Part shown: in pieces, positions 8,967 to 17,185 of the stretch
Layout: each line of letters begins with the position of its first letter
Numbering within the stretch: position 1 is the first letter of the stretch
Assembly (NCBI GenBank): GCA_002167775.1
Contig: NHBV01000013.1
Location: 58,237 to 103,681 of the forward strand
Direction: 5' to 3'
Source: Crocinitomicaceae bacterium TMED16
GTDB lineage: Bacteria; Bacteroidota; Bacteroidia; Flavobacteriales_D; Crocinitomicaceae
Length of the DNA: 45,445 nucleotides
Position numbers and translations under genes: made by a program
Notes under the pieces: generated by a model
Database searches by the model: none
What the model was told of the DNA's origin: nothing
Seen by the model: only the letters and a program-made list of their open reading frames with translations

Positions 8967-10202
8967 TTATTCAAATTCCGCATTCAATATACGAAATACT
9001 TCCTCAATGGTCTCTTTTTCGAGATCTGTTCTTTGTACCATGTCTTCAACACTAATCTCCAAAACAGACTTCGCTGTATCGCATCCAATAGCCTTCAACT
9101 CATCAATGATCCAGCTATCAATTTCATCTGCAAATTCTTCTAAATCAACATCTTCAATATCTACTTCCCCATCTCTGTAGACATCAATCTCATAGCCGCA
9201 CAACCTACCTGCTAATTTAATATTGTTACCCCCTCTACCAATTGCTAAAGAGACCTGGTCCGGCTTTAAGAATACTTTAACGCGGCCTTCCTCTTCAACT
9301 ATTTCGATAGAAGTTATCTTTGCTGGAGACAGAGCCCTTTGAATCAAAAGTTGATTATTGGTTGTAAAGTTTATGACATCAATGTTTTCATTTCGAAGCT
9401 CACGCACAATTCCATGAATTCTGGAACCTTTCATTCCAACGCATGCCCCTACTGGATCAATTCGATCGTCATAAGACTCAACAGCCACCTTGGCTCTTTC
9501 ACCTGGTTCTCTCACAATATTCTTAATTGTAATCAATCCATCAAATACTTCAGGAACCTCTAACTCAAACAGGCGCTCTAAAAACTCAGGTGCTGTTCTG
9601 GAAAGGATAATTACTGGTGTGCTGTTGCGCATATCCACTTTAGAAACGACAGCCCTTACGGATTCTCCTTTTTTGAAGAAGTCCGAAGGAATTTGTTCAG
9701 ACTTTGGTAGAATAAGCTCATTGCCATCATCATCCATGACAAGAATTTCTTTTTTCCATACTTGGTAAACTTCACCTGTCATAATTTCACCCACACGCTC
9801 CTTATACTTCTTATAAATATGATCTTTCTCTAATTCTAAAATACGAGAGATAAGGTTTTGTCTTAATGACAGTACATTTCGCCTTCCAAAATCTGCGAAT
9901 CTAAATTCTTCTGTTACCTCCTCGCCTATTTCGAAATCTGGCTCGATTTTAATCGCATCAGAATAAGCAATTTCTGTATTTGGATCTTCAACCTCACCGT
10001 CATCTACAATTTCTTTATTTAAAAATATCTGAACATCTCCCTTGTCTATGTTCACAATGATATCGATGTGCTCATCGGTGTTGAACTTTCGCTTAAACAT
10101 CGCTCTAAAAACATCTTCGAGGACGTGCTGCATCGTTTGCTTATCAATGTTTTTAAGCTCCTTAAATTCTGAAAACGAATCTACCAATTCAATACTATTC
10201 AT
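8967..10202 (-). CDS. nusA: Transcription termination/antitermination factor NusA
   Basis: This 411-residue protein has the NusA N-terminal RNA-polymerase-binding domain (about 1-125), an S1 domain (about 130-200, beginning GEIMTGEVYQVWKKEI) and two KH domains. The KH domains carry GACVGMKGSRIHGIVREL near 230 and LAIGRGGNNIKLAGRL near 320. A C-terminal acidic and helical extension ends the protein. It modulates pausing and intrinsic termination. It sits 6 bp after rimP and 33 bp before infB, the conserved bacterial order. A strong hairpin terminator in this operon's own leader (10699-10728) is a plausible NusA target for self-regulation; that is inference. Confidence 0.96.
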   Translation of the reverse strand: MNSIELVDSFSEFKELKNIDKQTMQHVLEDVFRAMFKRKFNTDEHIDIIVNIDKGDVQIFLNKEIVDDGEVEDPNTEIAYSDAIKIEPDFEIGEEVTEEFRFADFGRRNVLSLRQNLISRILELEKDHIYKKYKERVGEIMTGEVYQVWKKEILVMDDDGNELILPKSEQIPSDFFKKGESVRAVVSKVDMRNSTPVIILSRTAPEFLERLFELEVPEVFDGLITIKNIVREPGERAKVAVESYDDRIDPVGACVGMKGSRIHGIVRELRNENIDVINFTTNNQLLIQRALSPAKITSIEIVEEEGRVKVFLKPDQVSLAIGRGGNNIKLAGRLCGYEIDVYRDGEVDIEDVDLEEFADEIDSWIIDELKAIGCDTAKSVLEISVEDMVQRTDLEKETIEEVFRILNAEFE

Positions 10203-10208
10203 ATTCTA

Positions 10209-10685
10209 TTATTTAAATGATATAATAATTTTTGTTTCTTTTATTTCTTTCATCTTTATATTGTAGACTTCCTCTACCCACTCCTTCTTCTTTCGACCTT
10301 CCACTTTTTTCTTAACTCGGTCCTTGAGCTGAATTTCCTCAGGATCAAAAGAAATCAGTTCTCCCTCAATTTTCGAGGCGTCGTTTAGCTTTACCTTGAC
10401 CCTTTTGCCAATATTTTTAACATATTGGTTCTCATGGCGAAATGGTTTGTCTAATCCTGCAGAAGAAACATGTAATTCAAAATCAGCTGCATCCCTGTCT
10501 AAATTATGTTCAATGTTTCTAGAGACCGACATACAATCTTCAACAGCAACATACCCATCAACTCTATCCAGTTCAACGCGGATTACATTACTTGATGATA
10601 TAGTCATATCGACCACATACAGATTCTTGTTTAGTTCTTGAATCCGTTCATCGATTAACGCCGTTATTCGCTCTTTTGAAATCAT
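10209..10685 (-). CDS. rimP: Ribosome maturation factor RimP
   Basis: This 158-residue protein assists late 30S assembly. The segments VRVELDRVDGYVAVEDCMSV and FELHVSSAGLDKP are RimP hallmarks (compare the family motif YxLEVSSPGLDRPL). The frame stays open upstream to 10982, but the ATG at 10685 is the sensible start. It gives MISKERITALIDERIQEL, the normal family N-terminus, while the longer form would run through a terminator hairpin and into the divergent DUF3109 gene. It is the first gene of rimP-nusA-infB. Confidence 0.92.
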   Translation of the reverse strand: MISKERITALIDERIQELNKNLYVVDMTISSSNVIRVELDRVDGYVAVEDCMSVSRNIEHNLDRDAADFELHVSSAGLDKPFRHENQYVKNIGKRVKVKLNDASKIEGELISFDPEEIQLKDRVKKKVEGRKKKEWVEEVYNIKMKEIKETKIIISFK

Positions 10686-10696
10686 GTCAATCTTGC

Positions 10697-10741
10697 TTAA
10701 AAAAAGAGGGGACTTTCGTCCCCTCTTTGTATAAACCTCAT
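10697..10741 (-). other. 14-codon leader ORF overlapping the rimP attenuator
   Basis: On the minus strand an ATG at 10741 opens a frame reading MRFIQRGDESPLFF and stopping with TAA at 10699-10697. The frame covers the whole hairpin (10703-10728), and its stop lies in the U-tract. A ribosome on it would block the hairpin from forming. It begins about 12 bp after the proposed -7 element, so it would be almost leaderless. Translation is unproven and so short a frame can arise by chance. Confidence 0.3.
10699..10728 (-). terminator. Intrinsic terminator in the rimP-nusA-infB leader (attenuator)
   Basis: The arms AAAGAGGGGAC (10703-10713) and GTCCCCTCTTT (10718-10728) pair perfectly over 11 bp with a 4-base loop. 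On the minus strand the stem runs straight into a run of seven T residues. On the plus strand only three T follow, so it terminates minus-strand transcription. The flanking genes, rimP (minus) and the DUF3109 gene (plus), diverge from this region. The hairpin therefore cannot be an ordinary end-of-gene terminator for either; it lies in the rimP 5' leader, 14 bp before the ATG. Confidence 0.75.
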
Positions 10742-10752
10742 ATTTGTGAATA

Positions 10753-10760
10753 CAAAGATA
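10753..10760 (-). promoter_or_regulatory. Probable rimP operon promoter (-7 element)
   Basis: TATCTTTG on the minus strand is an exact TAnnTTTG match. A T-rich tract (CCTTTTTTTATT) lies at the -33 distance instead of a clear TTTG. The predicted start near 10747 would place the terminator hairpin within the first 50 nt of the transcript. Confidence 0.5.
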
Positions 10761-10806
10761 TAACATTTCACTTAATAAAAAAGGAATAACCATTACATTT
10801 ATAATT

Positions 10807-11391
10807 ATGCTGGTAGAAATTAATGATAAAATAATATCAACTGAGGTCTTTTCAGAGGAGTTCGTATGTGATCTCTCAAAATGCAAAGGTGCATGCTGCG
10901 TAGAGGGGGACGGAGGAGCCCCACTTAAAGAATCAGAGCGTGTCTTGATAGAAAACAACCTTGATAAAATCAAGCCCTTCATGAATCAAAAAGGAATTGA
11001 CACAATAGAAAAGAACGGTTTCTTCTATGAAGACGAAGAAGACTTGCCAGCAACGCAGCTCGTCAATAAGAAAGAATGCGTTTTTGTTTATTTCAATAAG
11101 AAAAACAATCACGCAATGTGTTCTATTGAAAGTGCCTTTAAGGAAGGAGCGATTTCATTCAACAAGCCAATATCCTGTCATTTATATCCCATTCGAACAA
11201 AGGACTTTAATGAATTTACAGCTTTGAATTATGAGCGCTGGAATATATGCAGCCCAGCATGCGACCTAGGCGCATCGCTCAAATTACCTGTATACAAGTT
11301 CCTCAAAGAACCTTTGACGCGCGCTTACGGTGAGGACTTTTATAAAGAACTTGAAAAAGTTGATGCTGAATTAAAAAATCAAGAAAAGTAA
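10807..11391 (+). CDS. DUF3109 family cysteine-rich protein
   Basis: This 194-residue protein has nine cysteines arranged like the DUF3109/YkgJ group of putative metal-binding proteins. The first cluster is C21-x4-C26-x3-C30-C31 (CDLSKCKGACC), and later residues are Cys91, Cys105, Cys124 (ISCHLYPI), Cys148 and Cys152 (NICSPAC). The spacing suggests a zinc or iron-sulfur site. No signal peptide is present, so it is likely cytoplasmic. The biochemical role is unknown. It is transcribed divergently from rimP and its stop lies 2 bp from the convergent coxA end. Confidence 0.8.
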   Translation: MLVEINDKIISTEVFSEEFVCDLSKCKGACCVEGDGGAPLKESERVLIENNLDKIKPFMNQKGIDTIEKNGFFYEDEEDLPATQLVNKKECVFVYFNKKNNHAMCSIESAFKEGAISFNKPISCHLYPIRTKDFNEFTALNYERWNICSPACDLGASLKLPVYKFLKEPLTRAYGEDFYKELEKVDAELKNQEK

Positions 11392-11393
11392 GC

Positions 11394-13244
11394 TTAATGC
11401 TCTTCCTCTCCCTCTGCTAGAGGTTCAGTCTGCATAATAAAATCTTCCTTGGCTCCTGGCTTAGAATAATCATAAGGCCATCTATGAACCGTCGGTAAAT
11501 TTCCAGGCCAATTTCCGTGAATATGTTCCACAGGCGTAGTCCATTCTAGGGTCGTTGATCTCCAAGGATTTTGAGGTGCTTTAGGACCTCTATAAATACT
11601 GTAAAAGAAGTTGAACAAGAATAAGGCTTGACCTAAAGCTGCAAAAATGGCGAAGAAGGTAACAATGACATTTAGATCCATCATCATATCCAAAGCTCCC
11701 TGATCGAACTCTTCATAAACCGAGTAATTATAATATCTCCTCGGCGCACCTGCCAATCCAACAAAATGCATTGGGAAAAACACACCGTAAGCACCAATAA
11801 TCGTAATCCAAAAATGAACATAACCAAGTCGGGTATTCATCATTTTACCAAACATTTTAGGGAACCAATGATACACACCACCAAACATTCCAAAGACTGC
11901 AGACATTCCCATTACTATGTGGAAGTGAGCTACAACAAAGTAAGTATCATGGATCGCTATATCTAAAGCTGAATCCGCTAAAATAATACCCGTAACACCA
12001 CCTGTTATAAATGTAGAAACCAAACCAATAGCAAACATCATTGCAGGCGTTAGAACCAGTGATCCTTTCCATAACGTTGTAAGGTAATTGAAGACCTTTA
12101 CAGCTGAAGGAATCGCAATGAGCAATGTTGTAAATACAAATACAGATCCCAAAAACGGATTCATTCCAGTAATAAACATGTGATGCCCCCATACTATAAA
12201 GGATAAAAATCCAATGGCTAAAATAGAACCAATCATTGCTTTATAACCGAAAATTGGTTTTCTTGAATTTGTTGCGATAATCTCAGAGGATAGTCCAAGG
12301 GCAGGAAGCAGTACAATATAAACCTCTGGGTGACCAAGAAACCAAAATAAATGCTGATAAAGAATTGGTGAACCACCATGATTAGCAAGCATCTCTGATC
12401 CTACAATGATATCTGAAAGATAGAAACTTGTTCCGGCCATCCGGTCCATCATAAGCAGTAAAGCAGCAGAGAGCAAAACAGGGAATGATAACACACCTAA
12501 AATAGCTGTCACAAAAAATGCCCAAATCGTCAAAGGCATTCTAGTCATTGTCATCCCTTTTGTTCTAAGGTTCAACACCGTTACAATGTAGTTTAGCGAA
12601 CCAATCAAAGAAGATGCAATAAATATAGTCATTGAAAACAACCACAATGTCATCCCTAAACCGGAACCAGAAACAGACTGAGGCAAAGCTGATAGAGGAG
12701 GGTAAATGGTCCACCCAGCCATCGCCGGTCCGGATCCATCCCAAACACCCGGAAGTGAAGTTGTGGGGTCACCAAGTTGTAGGCCAAAGACGGCTCCTTC
12801 ATGCACAAATAACGATGCGAACATCAATAAAGAAGATATAAAAAAGAACCAATAAGAAAGCATATTTAAAAATCCCGAGGCCATATCCCTTGCCCCTAAT
12901 TGAAGTGGAATAAGAATATTCGAAAAGGTTCCCGATAAACCACCTGTAAGAAGGAAGAAGACCATGATTGTTCCATGGAGTGTTACCAAACCAAGGTACA
13001 TGTCCTCTTTCATGATTCCATTTGGCGCCCATGCATCACCAAGGAACAAGTTTAATATTGTTGATTCTTCTCCTGGCCATGCCAATTGAATTCTAAACAA
13101 TATTGAAAGCATCATGGCGACAAGTCCCATGAATACCGCAGTCATTAAAAACTGCTTACCAATCATTTTATGATCTTGACTAAAGATATACTTTGATACA
13201 AAGTGCTCTTCGTGATGGTGTTCGTCGTGTGCTACTGATGACAT
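11394..13244 (-). CDS. coxA: Cytochrome c oxidase subunit I
   Basis: This 616-residue membrane protein has about 12 helices. It carries the heme-copper signature: low-spin heme ligand region LHGTIMVFFLLTGG, CuB/cross-link motif WFLGHPEVYIVLLPALG, the HHMFITGM pair, and HDTYFVVAHFHIVMG with the heme a and a3 ligands. The GHPEV form, with its proton-pumping glutamate, marks an A1-type oxidase. It receives electrons from CuA of the adjacent coxB product and reduces O2. It is the last gene of the act-cox operon. Subunits III and IV are not in this window. Confidence 0.97.
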   Translation of the reverse strand: MSSVAHDEHHHEEHFVSKYIFSQDHKMIGKQFLMTAVFMGLVAMMLSILFRIQLAWPGEESTILNLFLGDAWAPNGIMKEDMYLGLVTLHGTIMVFFLLTGGLSGTFSNILIPLQLGARDMASGFLNMLSYWFFFISSLLMFASLFVHEGAVFGLQLGDPTTSLPGVWDGSGPAMAGWTIYPPLSALPQSVSGSGLGMTLWLFSMTIFIASSLIGSLNYIVTVLNLRTKGMTMTRMPLTIWAFFVTAILGVLSFPVLLSAALLLMMDRMAGTSFYLSDIIVGSEMLANHGGSPILYQHLFWFLGHPEVYIVLLPALGLSSEIIATNSRKPIFGYKAMIGSILAIGFLSFIVWGHHMFITGMNPFLGSVFVFTTLLIAIPSAVKVFNYLTTLWKGSLVLTPAMMFAIGLVSTFITGGVTGIILADSALDIAIHDTYFVVAHFHIVMGMSAVFGMFGGVYHWFPKMFGKMMNTRLGYVHFWITIIGAYGVFFPMHFVGLAGAPRRYYNYSVYEEFDQGALDMMMDLNVIVTFFAIFAALGQALFLFNFFYSIYRGPKAPQNPWRSTTLEWTTPVEHIHGNWPGNLPTVHRWPYDYSKPGAKEDFIMQTEPLAEGEEEH

Positions 13245-13270
13245 AGTAGGTTTTTTTTAGTTTTAATTTC

Positions 13271-14656
13271 TTATTTAGATACTTTTTCTTCTGCCTCTTC
13301 TGATGGGAAATATTGATCCTTAAAAGTTGCATTTTTCTTTTCATTCATCCATGCCTCGTATTCGGCTTCAGGATAAACAACTACAATCATTTTCATTTTA
13401 TAATGTGCGCCTCCACAAATTTTATTACACATTAAAACGAAATTAAATTTCTCATCATTCTTGGACTCCCGCATTTCCTGCGTAGTTAGTATTGGAGTAA
13501 ATTTAAATCGAGTCGGCATTCCAGGTACAACGTTCATTTGTGCCCGAAAATGTGGAAAATAAGCAGAGTGAATTACATCTTTTGCTCTAAAAGAAAAATC
13601 ATATTCTCGGCCTTTACAAAGGTATAGGGTGTCTTTTTGAATAATATCATTTAGTGCAAGCTTATCAAAATCAGGATTATGATTTTGTTTCATTTGAACC
13701 AAGCTTCGATACAATCTTTCTTTAATCGAAAGTTCCTTCTCCAAGTCACCAATGATTGATTGAGTTTCTGCATTTGGCTCATTTAATGTAACATTAATAT
13801 GTCCATGTGCACCAGTATATTTGCCATAAAGGTGTTTTAACTTTTCCTCTGCATTGACAAGATTAAATTCGGATGCAGCTATTTCTGAAACCAAGGCATC
13901 AACATCGGACTTGTAATCCGAAGCAGCCATTAACCCTCTATATTCTGAGGACAAATAATCAAAGTTTATGCGCTTCAATTTTAGTTCAACATTTTCAATT
14001 GATTTACCCATTTCTTGAACAGATGAATCAATCGTACTTTCAGTCATCAAGGCAAGTTCATTATTACCGTTGGTCAACTTATAATCGAACTTCCCTAAGG
14101 TATTGTCTTCACCACCATATCTTGCAATCCATGCAAACTGATAAGCAAAAAGTTCAACCTTCTCAGCTTTTTTGGATGCGTCAGCTGTTAATTCAGACCA
14201 CGATTTTAAACCTAGAATAATGATGACAGCAAGGACAATTGCTGGAACAATCGTCCAGATCATCTCTAGTTTATTGTTGTGTGAATAATACGTTGCTTTT
14301 ACGCCGGGCTTTCTAACATACTTGTAAGAAAAGTAAAAGAGCAAGAAGTTTGTTATAAAGAATACTGCAATAATTATAACAAAATTCACATTCAATAGCC
14401 AATCTGTTTCTACACCTTGAATAGATGCAGGTTCTCCTCGGCCAGTCCAACCGTATTTCAACATTAAATATATGAAGCCAATAAATTGAAATAGCATAAA
14501 ACCCAGCATCAACTTGGCATTTAAATTGTTGTCTCTGTTTGGTATTTCATGTTCGCCACGATTCTTGAGTTTGTATGTTAACTCGTATACTCTTACAAGC
14601 TGAGCAATAGCGATAACTCCAGTTATAAGGACAATAAGAATAATTATTTTTTCCAT
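13271..14656 (-). CDS. coxB: Cytochrome c oxidase subunit II with large insertion
   Basis: This 461-residue protein has an N-terminal hydrophobic segment and helices at about 46-67, 88-112 and 131-150 ahead of a periplasmic cupredoxin domain. The CuA ligands are visible: His363 (VIHSAYFPHFRAQM), Cys410, Cys414, His418 and Met421 (CNKICGGAHYKM). It takes electrons from cytochrome c or ActE. Between FAWIARYGGEDNTLGKFDYKL (ends about 194) and TLYLCKGREYDFSFRA (from about 343) lies an insertion of about 140 residues, rich in Glu/Lys and predicted helical. Relatives I recall have only 20-40 residues there. It starts 21 bp after the actF stop. Confidence 0.93.
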   Translation of the reverse strand: MEKIIILIVLITGVIAIAQLVRVYELTYKLKNRGEHEIPNRDNNLNAKLMLGFMLFQFIGFIYLMLKYGWTGRGEPASIQGVETDWLLNVNFVIIIAVFFITNFLLFYFSYKYVRKPGVKATYYSHNNKLEMIWTIVPAIVLAVIIILGLKSWSELTADASKKAEKVELFAYQFAWIARYGGEDNTLGKFDYKLTNGNNELALMTESTIDSSVQEMGKSIENVELKLKRINFDYLSSEYRGLMAASDYKSDVDALVSEIAASEFNLVNAEEKLKHLYGKYTGAHGHINVTLNEPNAETQSIIGDLEKELSIKERLYRSLVQMKQNHNPDFDKLALNDIIQKDTLYLCKGREYDFSFRAKDVIHSAYFPHFRAQMNVVPGMPTRFKFTPILTTQEMRESKNDEKFNFVLMCNKICGGAHYKMKMIVVVYPEAEYEAWMNEKKNATFKDQYFPSEEAEEKVSK

Positions 14657-14677
14657 TTTATCTATCGACTTGTTAGG

Positions 14678-15865
14678 TTAAATTTCATGATGTATACTCT
14701 CATCCAAAAAGGGATGGTTGACCGGGGTCAAAGGAGCTTTTGTTAAATTTTTCAGAATAACTAATATAAAAATGCTTAGAGCAGTCAAAGCCATTCCAAT
14801 TTCTAATAATCCAATATGAGCAGTAGGTCCAAGTGATCCAGCAGTAACCATAATATATACATCAACCCAATGACCTCCGATAATAATTAGTCCAATGAAC
14901 GTTAGAATACCGGCATGTCTTTTGGCATCTCGTGACATTAAAATGAGCATTGGAAATGCAAAGTTGATAATAAACATTCCAAAATAAAGCAACTTGTAAT
15001 TGTCTATTCTCATTTGAAAATAAGTTACCTCCTCACCAATATTGGCATACCAAATAAGCATGAATTGGGAAAACCAGAGATAAGACCATAAAAATGAGGT
15101 TGCAAAAGCCCATTTTCCAAGGTCATGAATATGATTGTCGTTTACTTTTTCTAAATAACCCAACTTTTTAAGATATAAAGTGACCATAATTAACACGACC
15201 ATCGTAGTACACCACATACCTGCAAAAGTGTACCATCCAAATAGCGTAGAAAACCAGTGAACATCAATAGACATCAACCAGTCCCATGAAGATGTAGAAC
15301 TGAAAACTGCAAAGAATACCAAAAACAATGCTCCTTTCTTATAATTCATAAAGTGAAGGTCTGTACCTCCTATTTTATCCTCCTCAAGTGAGCGCCTTTT
15401 AAACCCTCGCAAGAAAATTAAATAACATGCGAAATAGACGATTGTTCTAATCCAAAAGAATACCGGATTTAAATATGCCGTTTTACCCTGAATAATTTCA
15501 TCATGCGCTACTACATCAGGATCCATCCATTGATAAACATGAGCACCATCCATGAATGTGATGATCAAAAGAACAAGTCCCATCAAACCCATTCCGTACG
15601 GCAAGTATCCGGCTACAGCCTCAATTATTCTCTTCACTGACGCATACCATCCTGTTTCTGTTGCATAAGCAAGTGCTAAAAAGAAAAGCGCTCCTAGACC
15701 CATTGCAAAAAAGAAAAAAGTATCTATTAACCCATTCGTTAATAGACGGGTGGAGAAGTGATTACTATCCATACCCGTGAGCACGCCAATAAGAGTCAAT
15801 AAAAGACCAGTACCTAACAATAGGTATATATTTCTTTTGGCTTTTTGTGTTATTTGAAATTCCAT
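14678..15865 (-). CDS. actF: Alternative complex III subunit ActF
   Basis: This 395-residue polytopic membrane protein (about 10 helices) resembles ActF, the second NrfD-like quinone-site subunit of alternative complex III. Recognisable parts are the N-terminal segment KAKRNIYLLLGTGLLLTLIG, WDWLMSIDVHWFSTLFGWY and YANIGEEVTYF. It pairs with ActC in the membrane core of the quinol:cytochrome c oxidoreductase. The gene lies between actE and coxB with gaps of about 20 bp. Confidence 0.9.
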   Translation of the reverse strand: MEFQITQKAKRNIYLLLGTGLLLTLIGVLTGMDSNHFSTRLLTNGLIDTFFFFAMGLGALFFLALAYATETGWYASVKRIIEAVAGYLPYGMGLMGLVLLIITFMDGAHVYQWMDPDVVAHDEIIQGKTAYLNPVFFWIRTIVYFACYLIFLRGFKRRSLEEDKIGGTDLHFMNYKKGALFLVFFAVFSSTSSWDWLMSIDVHWFSTLFGWYTFAGMWCTTMVVLIMVTLYLKKLGYLEKVNDNHIHDLGKWAFATSFLWSYLWFSQFMLIWYANIGEEVTYFQMRIDNYKLLYFGMFIINFAFPMLILMSRDAKRHAGILTFIGLIIIGGHWVDVYIMVTAGSLGPTAHIGLLEIGMALTALSIFILVILKNLTKAPLTPVNHPFLDESIHHEI

Positions 15866-15885
15866 TTATCTAAATTTTATTGCTT

Positions 15886-16626
15886 CTATTCAGCAGATTC
15901 CTCCGCGCTTTCTACCTCAGCCACATCCTCAAACTTTCCATATCCATCGCGTTGAAATTGTCGAACGTAGTGAACAAGTGTCCATATTTCTTTTTTATTA
16001 AGCAAAGATCCATGTGCGCCCATATATCCCTTACCATAATATATACTATAGTAAATTTTACCCTCAGACAAGGTATCTAAATCCTTGTAGGCAGGAACGA
16101 CACCCAAATCTCCATAGGCGCCACTTTGAATCATAGTTCCATTACCGTCACCCTTCTCGCCATGACAATGTGCACACATCGAGGTGTAGAGCTTCTCACC
16201 ATTCTTCAAGATTGTTTCTGCATTCTCAGGTGTCATAGTCAAAGGATTCACTGTATCTAACCTAGCTTTGTCATAAGCACTTTCCGCATTTAAATCCCAA
16301 CCAAATAGACCATGGCTTTCTCTCCACGCGACACCAGCTTTTCTTTTATTGGGGAGCATCATTTGAACTTCGCTCCCTTCCGTTCCATAATAAGGCACGG
16401 TATATTTCGGTGTTTGACGAGCAGATAGCTTGGTTTTAATTTCCTTATTCTCACGACCTCTTATTTCACCATAATCTACATATGTTTCAATCGCTGGAGA
16501 CCTATACATATCGGGCATATACTCTGTTCCCGCACTATCTGGGTTTGAAGAACACGATACCATCAATGCTAATAACATTAGGAAGGATAGGCCCATATTT
16601 AAATTAAATTTCTTATTCATTTTCAA
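15886..16626 (-). CDS. actE: Alternative complex III subunit ActE, mono-heme cytochrome c lipoprotein
   Basis: This 246-residue lipoprotein has the lipobox LMVSC with Cys25. It carries one heme c motif, MCAHCHGEKGDGNG, at about residue 150, and an axial-ligand region near GKGYMGAHGSLL. The N-terminal segment MPDMYRSPAIETY is typical of ActE. It carries electrons from the ActA hemes to the oxidase and sits on the periplasmic face. The C-terminus is acidic (VAEVESAEESAE). It is followed 20 bp later by actF. Confidence 0.92.
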   Translation of the reverse strand: MKMNKKFNLNMGLSFLMLLALMVSCSSNPDSAGTEYMPDMYRSPAIETYVDYGEIRGRENKEIKTKLSARQTPKYTVPYYGTEGSEVQMMLPNKRKAGVAWRESHGLFGWDLNAESAYDKARLDTVNPLTMTPENAETILKNGEKLYTSMCAHCHGEKGDGNGTMIQSGAYGDLGVVPAYKDLDTLSEGKIYYSIYYGKGYMGAHGSLLNKKEIWTLVHYVRQFQRDGYGKFEDVAEVESAEESAE

Positions 16627-16643
16627 AGCTTTTCAAATAATAC

Positions 16644-17174
16644 TTAAATAGTCTTTTTATCAATCTCAATAAAACCTGTATCCTTGATTAATTTATCCAA
16701 GTCTTTTTCATCCATTGAATTTTCGGCAGTTCGAATTTCCATAACGAACTTATCATCTGTGGTTCTAGGGTCTGGATTTTGTGCAGGCATCCCAGGAAGT
16801 GTTTTGTTCTTCAATAGGTAAGTAATTGCCATTCCATGCGCTGCGCACATAACAGTAAACTCAAATGAAATCGGTACAAAAGATAAAATGTTTTCTAAAT
16901 ACGAGAAGCTAGGTTTACCACCAATGTTCATTGGCCAATCGACAATCATAAAAAAACGCATTCCGATTGTAGCGAGCGTGAGACCAGTAAGACCATATAA
17001 AAAAGCCATAATCCCCAAACGCGTATTTTTAATACCTATAATTGGGTCTATGCCGTGAATAGGAAACGGCGAAAATGTATCCGAGATTTTAACACCTTTT
17101 GAGACGAGTTTTTTCGCGCCGTCTTTCAGCACTCCGTCGTCATCATACATTACATATATTACTTTTTCAGACAT
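16644..17174 (-). CDS. actD: Alternative complex III subunit ActD (DUF3341)
   Basis: This 176-residue protein has a soluble N-terminal part (IYVMYDDDGVLKDGAKKLVSK) and the typical PFPIHGID segment near residue 38. Two membrane helices follow at about 57-76 and 97-115. This matches the ActD/DUF3341 family of alternative complex III. It is thought to stabilise the ActB/ActC contact. It lies 11 bp after the actC stop. Confidence 0.92.
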   Translation of the reverse strand: MSEKVIYVMYDDDGVLKDGAKKLVSKGVKISDTFSPFPIHGIDPIIGIKNTRLGIMAFLYGLTGLTLATIGMRFFMIVDWPMNIGGKPSFSYLENILSFVPISFEFTVMCAAHGMAITYLLKNKTLPGMPAQNPDPRTTDDKFVMEIRTAENSMDEKDLDKLIKDTGFIEIDKKTI

Positions 17175-17185
17175 AGTTCTCTTTC

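Noticed and set aside
10686-10982. Upstream extension of the rimP frame by 99 codons
   Set aside because: It would run through a strong terminator hairpin and overlap the divergent DUF3109 gene. The resulting extra sequence is unlike RimP, while the ATG at 10685 gives the family N-terminus.
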